A stretch of 64,000 nt of DNA from Datisca glomerata (lineage: Eukaryota > Streptophyta > Magnoliopsida > Cucurbitales > Datiscaceae), in contig QANY01008646.1 in assembly GCA_003255025.1 (NCBI GenBank), forward strand, positions 928,905 to 992,904, given 5' to 3'. The position numbers and the translations under genes were made by a program. The notes beneath the pieces were generated by a model, which worked only from the letters and a program-made list of their open reading frames with translations, did no database searches and was not told the origin of the DNA. How positions within the stretch are numbered: position 1 is the first letter of the stretch; each line of letters opens with the position of its first letter. Shown here piece by piece: positions 58,701 to 64,000 of this stretch.

Positions 58701-58781
58701 ATCACGCGCATCCACTACTTCGACAACCAGCTTCCTGATGGTTTTGGGTGACGACGGCGGTAGCTGAATTGGCGTCGTCAT
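55731..58781 (-). CDS. QKY: Multiple C2-domain and transmembrane protein, QUIRKY type
   Basis: One intronless frame of 1016 residues. Arabidopsis QKY is a little longer (about 1080). C2 domains lie near residues 16-125 (KLVVEVVDARDLLPKDGQGS), 285-405 (SRIVKARGLAQNESPYFEIR), 445-565 (YLRVTVIEAQDLHIAPNLPP) and 610-740 (LELGILGARGLLPMKTKGPG). A proline-rich linker lies between the first two. The C-terminal phosphoribosyltransferase-C (PRT_C) region from about 850 holds the membrane segments, with LVLVWYPDLIVPTGFLYVFL and FIGVCLAITIVLFVVPPKMV. QKY works with the receptor-like kinase STRUBBELIG at plasmodesmata in organ shape and cell-to-cell signalling; MCTPs tether ER to plasma membrane there. 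The N-terminus resembles QKY most; a close paralogue is possible. The start is the first ATG and is well supported. Confidence 0.92.
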   Translation of the reverse strand: MTTPIQLPPSSPKTIRKLVVEVVDARDLLPKDGQGSSSPYVVADFDGQRKRTSTKFRDLNPVWNEPLEFVVSDPKTMEYEELDIEVFNDKRFCNGSGRKNHFLGRVKLYGSQFSKRGDEGLVYFPLEKKSVFSWIRGEIGLRIYYYDELVEESSPPPPDENPPPPENLKSPTVRVVEEGRVFEVPAPVDMIHEGSHTPPLVVIEELPQPVVHVHSEPPVPVEMTGPPPEPHFPQVRKMQSSRVEGVERVRVLKRPNGDFSPRVIPKKSNGETERIHPYELVEPMQYLFSRIVKARGLAQNESPYFEIRTSNHFMKSKPAIRRPGESSDSSEWNQVFALAYNKPDSMSATLEITVWNTPTKQFLGGLCLDLSDVPVRDPPDSPLAPTWYRLEGSTSDQQQSRVTGEIQLSVWIGTQADDAFPEAWISDAPYVAHTRSKVYQSPKLWYLRVTVIEAQDLHIAPNLPPLTAPEIRVKAQLGFQSARTRRGSMNNHSASFQWSEDLIFVTGEPLEDSLILLVEDRTNKDAVLLGHILIPVESIEQRIDERHVATKWYPVEGGSGGGPYCGRIHLRLCLEGGYHVLDEAAHLCSDFRPTAKQLWKSPIGVLELGILGARGLLPMKTKGPGKGSTDAYCVAKYGKKWVRTRTITDSFDPRWNEQYTWQVYDPCTVLTIGVFDNWRMFSDVSDDKPDYRIGKIRIRVSTLESNKVYSNSYPLLVLLRTGLKKMGEIELAVRFVCPSLLPDTCAVYGQPLLPRMHYLRPLGVAQQEALRGAATKMVAASLARSEPPLSPEVVRFMLDADSHTWSMRKSKANWSRIVAVLAWAIGLAKWLDDIRRWRNPVTTMLVHVLYLVLVWYPDLIVPTGFLYVFLIGVWYYRFRPKIPAGMDTRLSQAETVDPDELDEEFDTIPSSKPPEIIRVRYDRLRILAGRVQTVLGDFATQGERIQALVSWRDPRATKLFIGVCLAITIVLFVVPPKMVAVALGFYYLRHPMFRDPMPPASLNFFRRLPSLSDRLM

Positions 58782-60696
58782 GGTCTCATTTTCCCATCTT
58801 AGTACGAGTAATAGCTTTCTTTGCTTTGCCTAAAATATCATGAGCCTTTATGGCCGTTGATAGCGGAGGGAGAGCGCGAATTTTTTTGTTAGCTTTTCTC
58901 TGTTTTTGTTTCGGTAGTGCATATATTGGCCTTTTTTTCAATTCTGATATAATTTAATAATTGAAAAGATTAATTCAATATTAAGTAATAAATTAATTTT
59001 AATTAAATAAGTAATGTATCAATAATTTAATTATTTATTAAATAAATTTATAAAATATTAACATATCATTTGATCAATGAAAATTTGTACCGTAAATGAG
59101 AGTTAGACAATAAAATTATTAAGAATGACGGATCACAATATAACTCTCTTAATTTTATACATAGAACTATCAATAATCTAATATATTATAAATTTAAAAT
59201 CCACTTTTATCATAAAATAATTTATGTTAGTTATGGAGAAAGTCAGTCACACTATGCTCTTGAGTCCCAATAATCTCTTGTTCGATAGAGGGAGAGTGTG
59301 ATGAAGGGAAAGATTAAAGAAGATTCTATTCTGGCTCACGAAGCTATTGGACCCACTTTTTCAATTTCCCCTCCCTTATGGGTTCGTTATCCACCTCATA
59401 CTCTTCTCTCTCTTTTTTTTCTTTTTAAATTTGTTTCTTTTTCTTTTCTTATATTATTCTATAGTAAAGAAGTCACCCGATCCTGATAATATTCCAAGTT
59501 CTTTATTCTTTACCTTGTAAATTTTAATTCCCTGAAATTAAAGTCATTCATGAATAATACATTACAGTTAATGTTCAAATATTAGAAGAAGTTAGAAAAT
59601 TCCTTACAAAGATTTTATTTCTTATTATATATATATATATATTAGGAACCGATATTGTGGTGATATGTGTTTTGATTATTTTGAATAAAAATTTTATTTT
59701 AAATAGAAAAATTATTTTTTGGAGCTTCTATAAATATAAATTATTGGTGATGAGTTTGATGGTTTTATTTTGGCAAAGGATAAAATGTGGATCTATTTTA
59801 AAGAGAGCGTCCTAAGATGAGGAGGTTATGCCCTAAAAAATAGATGCTATCTTTAAGATGTAAGAGATATTTAGTAAGGGATACCCTCAAGATATTGAGA
59901 TACTAGTCAGAGTACTTTGTGTAGTGTTGAATATGGTTTATAAGCTAGTGGGTTGTTCAAGTTCGGTCTTGAATAATGACTTTTATCTAAGATAATTATG
60001 ATTTTCAATACACCATTTGCGCGTGTTGCGTTTATTTATGGGTGTCATGAGATTTGAATTAGGTGATTATGTCATTTTGTGGTATGTAATGATGATGGAT
60101 GATGATATATCTCTTTGACGTAGGTAAATTGATAGAAGATATATTTTTCTAAATCTCTTGTGGGAATCCATATACCCTCCAATTTTGGAGGATTTCTAAT
60201 ACCTAATAAATTAAGAAATTTTAGATTTTGATAATCTAAATCCCCTAAATTTTTACAATCAAAGCGAAGTTATATGTTAATTTTTTCGGCATTTGGACAA
60301 CAAACCCCCACAACAAATCGTGAATTCAAATCATAACATCTCTAATTCTCTTAGAATGTAAATTTGGCAAACAAAAAGATTAAAAAGTACATCAAATAAA
60401 GTATGAACATACAGAAAACTTGCCCAAATCCACAGCTCTCACAGTCATAGAGTCAGACAATGTAAATTCAGTCCCAGATGCGTCTACAAAGCAAGCACAT
60501 GATTCCTCCTCCCAACTATGGCACTCAACATTTTCTGTCTAAAGTACCCACATTTTGAATAAAGTATCCCTTTTTCCTCCTTCCCTTTTTAAGTTCTTAT
60601 TTGTCAATCTCATAAATAAATTCCTCTCTCAATTTGCAGAAATCTTGCATCCAACTGTTGTGTTCAAGAAGCTCCTCTCTCTTGTCACTGTGTTCA
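58782..60696. other. Intergenic region
   Basis: Holds the QKY promoter on its left side. Then AT-rich DNA with an (AT)n run at 59627-59642 and a pyrimidine block at 59400-59460. No gene recognised. Confidence 0.4.
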
Positions 60697-61065
60697 TCAC
60701 TATTATATTAAAAGAGAAGATGAGTGGAGAAATATTCTTAGACGTTTACGTTCATCTAAAGTCTAATAATTCCAACTTCATCGTAATAAAGTAGAATGAT
60801 ATTAATAAGTTTTTCAATTTTATATTTAATTTTATTTTTAATTCCTAAACGACCAACACATTAAATATAACTAATTGAAAAGAAATCGTTAATTATATTT
60901 TAATATGTGAGATTTAATAGTTAAAAATTATGAATATCATGAGACGTATGTGATAATTGATAGGCTCAAATTATATACATCCGTGACAATTGTTTATTTT
61001 GTTGAATTTTGTATATATTTTTTTAGTTGAATACTAACGTGTGCAACGCACGTTATCAAAACTAG
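60697..61065 (+). mobile_element. Small non-autonomous Helitron
   Basis: The 5' end is TCACTATTATATTAAAAG, a typical TC...TATTAAAAG Helitron start. The 3' end has an imperfect hairpin, AACGTGTGC-AAC-GCACGTT, about 7 bases before the terminal CTAG (61062-61065). It is flanked by A on the left and T on the right, the AT target used by Helitrons, and has no inverted repeats or target duplication. It is 369 bp. Confidence 0.82.
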
Positions 61066-62112
61066 TTAGATAAAATTACCGAACAGACGAACCTAAATTT
61101 CATTATCTGTTAAAACTGGCAAAAAATTGTGAAATTTTTTGGTGAGTTTAATCTTTAAGTTCTCATTTGGAAATAGTAAAGATGTTTGGTTGAATCTTAT
61201 TTAATATAATTAACAAAATGGATTGATTAAAAAATTAAAATATATATGTCTGCTTTTGCCATACTATAATTGGAGAAGAAAAAAGTGAGTCCATTTTGTA
61301 GTGTAAGCACTGATTCATTGTGAGCCAATGTTTAAAACTCTGTTGGTAGGCATTTTAAAAGAAGCTTCTCCTTCCAGCCTCATATTTATGGAAACGGACT
61401 CTCAGTCCTTGACAATGGCAAAGAATGTATCGACTCAACTATTTTTATATTAAAATATTTTTTCATTTATAAATTTGATCAGTTTAGATTAGATATGAGT
61501 GAATGGATTAGTTTTAATGTTAATTCTGTCGTTGAAAGTCAAACCACAGATAGTTCGAATCCGACATGTATGTGGCCTCCTCCACTTTCATTCTCTTTTT
61601 TGTCATTGGGGAAAATTAGTTGACATGTTGGTTCAGAATCTGATCCTGTAAAGATAAAAGTGAATTTTCCTATTGTCTTTGGCATATTTTCATTGGGTAA
61701 GTAGAGGATGAAATCACTGCCATAAAGCCTACTTGTTTTGAAAATGATGTATGGGTTTTGGAAAAATATTAGTTTTTTCTTCAACTTTTATTGCTTACAA
61801 ATTAAACTCTTACCATAAATTCTCGTATTTTTTTTGTGATTAATGTCTATCTTATGCTTTTTAGCTATAAATTAGAGAAACACATGGAAGATGTATGATT
61901 CCATAAAGTTGTGACTTAGTGCTTCATCAGAAGAATAAATTCCACACATGATTGATGTAGGACAACATGGTGTTAGAGATCATATTCTAGAAAATAAAAA
62001 GTTGTCAAATACTCGAGTCATTTATTGTCACATATTAACTTTTGACAGTTTATTTGTGATCATGTATGTATAACCAAAAATAGACCACACATAAAATCGG
62101 GTTAAATTATTA
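61066..62112. other. Intergenic region
   Basis: AT-rich. A B-box-like TAGTTCGAATCCGACA at 61551-61566 is isolated, without an A box at tRNA distance. No gene recognised. Confidence 0.35.
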
Positions 62113-62230
62113 TTGTTCGAATTGATTCTGTAGTAATAAGATCAAGTAAACTTTATTTGGCAACTTCAGAAGAAACTGTTCATCACCATTATGGAGAAAT
62201 CATTTATGAAGGAGATACGTTAGTTATCAC
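62113..62230 (+). pseudogene. rpoC2: Plastid rpoC2 fragment in nuclear DNA (NUPT)
   Basis: The frame from 62115 reads [20 protein letters not shown] and then [17 protein letters not shown]. This matches a conserved segment of the plastid RNA polymerase beta'' subunit (the RSxKxYLATPxATVHGHYGEILYEGDTLV-like region, stated from general knowledge of the family). The base sequence also looks plastid-like, unlike the AT-rich flanks. Similarity ends near 62230 and the rest of rpoC2 is absent. It is a short, mutated transfer from the chloroplast. Confidence 0.75.
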
Positions 62231-63001
62231 GAAAGTGGCCCTGGTAGCCTTTCTCATCATATGTGTTCAGTACCTTACTCATTTGGAAAGACGCTTGACG
62301 TTGTGACTGGGTGCGGGAATGAATTAGTCAAAACACAATTGTCTTGCAAATGGGGGGTATTTTACAGTTCTACCCAAATCACGTTGCCCTATTAAAATAT
62401 AATATTTTATTTATATTTTGATAAGAGATCTTAAGTGCGTTCTTGAAAATTGAAAATGATGCATAAACGATAATGATTGATATAAATAAGTATTATGAAA
62501 AGAAAAAACAAACAACATGATGACAATCCATGTCTACACTATTTCAATTTCAATAGTCCTTATATTTCTATAATTTCGTCCATATAAATTTTTCAAATGT
62601 AATTGAGCATTTTCAATTACTTTTATGATTGACTAATTTTTCAAAGTTGATTTGGAGACTTGAAGCATTCCTTCACTTCTTATGATCTATCATAAATAGA
62701 TGTTATACATTAGAAATCATTTAAAATTCCAAAGCAATCTTAATCTCAAACAATTAATAGTGTCACTTAAAATCTTCTATATTGTTTAAAAGAAGTTTCA
62801 TAAACAGATAATGTGTTTTAAAATCACTTTTGAAATTCGACATTGTTCGTCTCTTAAAAAATTACGAGGATCGAATCTCAGATCATATGAAACAAAATTT
62901 CATTATATAACTAATGGTGAGTCTGAGTCATTTCTATCATATCGATTATATGTGTGTGTTTTAAAACCCATAAGAAATGAAATGAACATTAAATGAAATT
63001 T
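62231..63001. other. Intergenic region
   Basis: The stretch 62231-62390 has more even base composition than its surroundings and may be more plastid-derived or other inserted DNA, not identified. The rest is AT-rich. Confidence 0.3.
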
Positions 63002-64000
63002 CTAAGTGGATTTAAATTTATGAGATACTAAGACCCCAAGTGAAAAGGCTAAGGCAGCTGTTAAAATAATCCCTTTGTTTTTGCTCAATATTTCAATTCC
63101 ACTCTTCAAAATACTTAGATTATCATCCCATTTTTCTTTCTTCTCTTCAGAGACATCTCCATTCTCTCTTCTCTCCTTCTCTTCTCTTTTGCAATTTCCA
63201 TTGCTGTTTTCTCCATCATTTTCATTTGCTTTTTCATGTGTATTTCCCTCCACTTTGCCATTCAAACTGTCAGTCTCTACCTTTGTTGGTGCTTTCTTCT
63301 CTTCTAATTTTCTTTGCTTTGGCACAGTGACAGACAGCATCTCTCCGTCGAACTTTCCGGTGATCTTATCGGTTTCGGTATTATCGGGCACTTTGATTGT
63401 CTTCTCAAAGTAAACATATTTGTTCTCATTTATTTGTCTTTCCCCACTCACTGTTATACTCCCTGCCTCATGTACCTGAAGCTTCACCTCCTCTTTCTTG
63501 AACCCTGAAAGCAAAATATTTAATCTTCAATGTTACAGAACCTTTTCTCACAAACTTTTGGAAATTTATTATCAAAATAAGATTAATATTGCTCAAGGAA
63601 ATTGATATTTTTATGCGTAACAATCACGAAAATCATTTTATTTATTAGAATCAATAGACAAATGAACGTTTTATGAGATCGAGTAATGATCATGAGAAAA
63701 ATGACATCATACGAAGCTTTCGGCTCAATCTCTGTAAAATTTATAACTTGATAAAAAAATAGAAAGCAAATTCATGTAACATATTAAATCATGACAATAA
63801 TAATAATTAAACATGTCCAAAATTAATATATAGGTATGTATGTATGTGTAGATAAAAGAAAGAAAGATACCAGGAAGATCAACAAGAAGATAATGGGCAT
63901 TAGAATCCTCAGTCCAGCCTGACGAAGGAACAAGTTGTTCAATTACATGGCTACGAGATCGTTTCTTATCACCAAATCCTTTGATAGTTCCTTTAACATT
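63002..64000 (-). CDS. RTM2-like alpha-crystallin-domain protein with C-terminal membrane anchor (partial)
   Basis: Minus strand, two exons: 64000-63871 (continuing past the right edge) and 63504-63002, joined in frame at a GT-AG intron, giving 210 residues without the start. An alpha-crystallin domain (Hsp20 fold) covers SSGWTEDSNAHYLLVDLPGF, VSGERQIN and GKFDGEMLSVTVPK. A charged Glu/Lys/Asn-rich linker of about 75 residues follows, then a C-terminal hydrophobic segment (GIILTAALAFSLGVLVS) and KFKST. This is the plan of Arabidopsis RESTRICTED TEV MOVEMENT 2, a phloem protein that limits long-distance potyvirus movement; most homologues are called inactive RTM2-like. Role here is not shown by the sequence. 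Other Hsp20-like membrane proteins share the layout. Confidence 0.85.

Noticed and set aside
58194..58751. 185-residue plus-strand open frame
   Set aside because: Antisense to the first C2 domain and linker of QKY.
61551..61566. tRNA-like B box TAGTTCGAATCCGACA
   Set aside because: No A box, acceptor stem or cloverleaf around it.

Overview
The window is nuclear DNA of a flowering plant, most likely a dicot. It is AT-rich, its genes carry GT-AG introns, and the proteins are plant-specific: an ACHT-type thioredoxin, a QUIRKY-type MCTP, a DUF1118/RIQ thylakoid protein, a plastid HPP-family membrane protein and an RTM2-type small heat-shock-like protein. Plant Ty3/gypsy, Ty1/copia, CACTA, LINE and Helitron sequences fill the spaces. 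N runs at 38303 and 40367-40397 mark assembly joins, and both sit beside suspicious duplications.

Layout. 1-132: C-terminal tail of an unidentified + strand gene. 1626-4181: four-exon lipoate/biotin ligase-family gene. 5933-7093: four-exon chloroplast thioredoxin (ACHT4-like). 7.1-12.9 kb: intergenic, with MITE-like elements (one at 8723-9046 with target duplication) and a C-rich CCCGAC minisatellite inside a fold-back element. 12.9-34.7 kb: a nested retrotransposon block. A Tat-like gypsy element (LTRs 12886-14051 and 25079-25408 plus 33970-34704) is interrupted in its second RNase H by a non-autonomous CACTA element (18527-21160, target duplication CAT), and its 3' LTR is split by a decayed copia element (25409-33969). 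34.7-38.1 kb: intergenic, with palindromic repeats. 38473-39261: intronless short-chain dehydrogenase gene. 39.9-41.3 kb: LINE remnant with an N gap and a 425-bp tandem duplication. 43.1-47.06 kb: minus-strand Athila-like gypsy remnant. 47.5-48.26 kb: three ~250-bp tandem repeats. 48721-51433: five-exon plastid HPP-family gene. 53094-53922 (-): DUF1118 gene. 55731-58781 (-): intronless QKY/MCTP gene. 60697-61065: small Helitron. About 62113-62230: a plastid rpoC2 fragment inserted in nuclear DNA. 63002-64000 (-): RTM2-like gene, cut by the right edge.

The host genes are unrelated single-copy loci, not an operon or cluster. Four of them (ACHT4-like thioredoxin, HPP protein, DUF1118 protein and possibly the lipoate-ligase-family protein) are likely to act in or near plastids. 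QKY acts at plasmodesmata and the plasma membrane. I found no convincing new biological system. The strongest observations are the three-layer transposon nest, whose order can be read from target duplications and junctions, a zinc-knuckle exon apparently captured by the CACTA element, an antisense plant-mobile-domain-like reading frame in the gypsy element, the Helitron and the plastid insertion.
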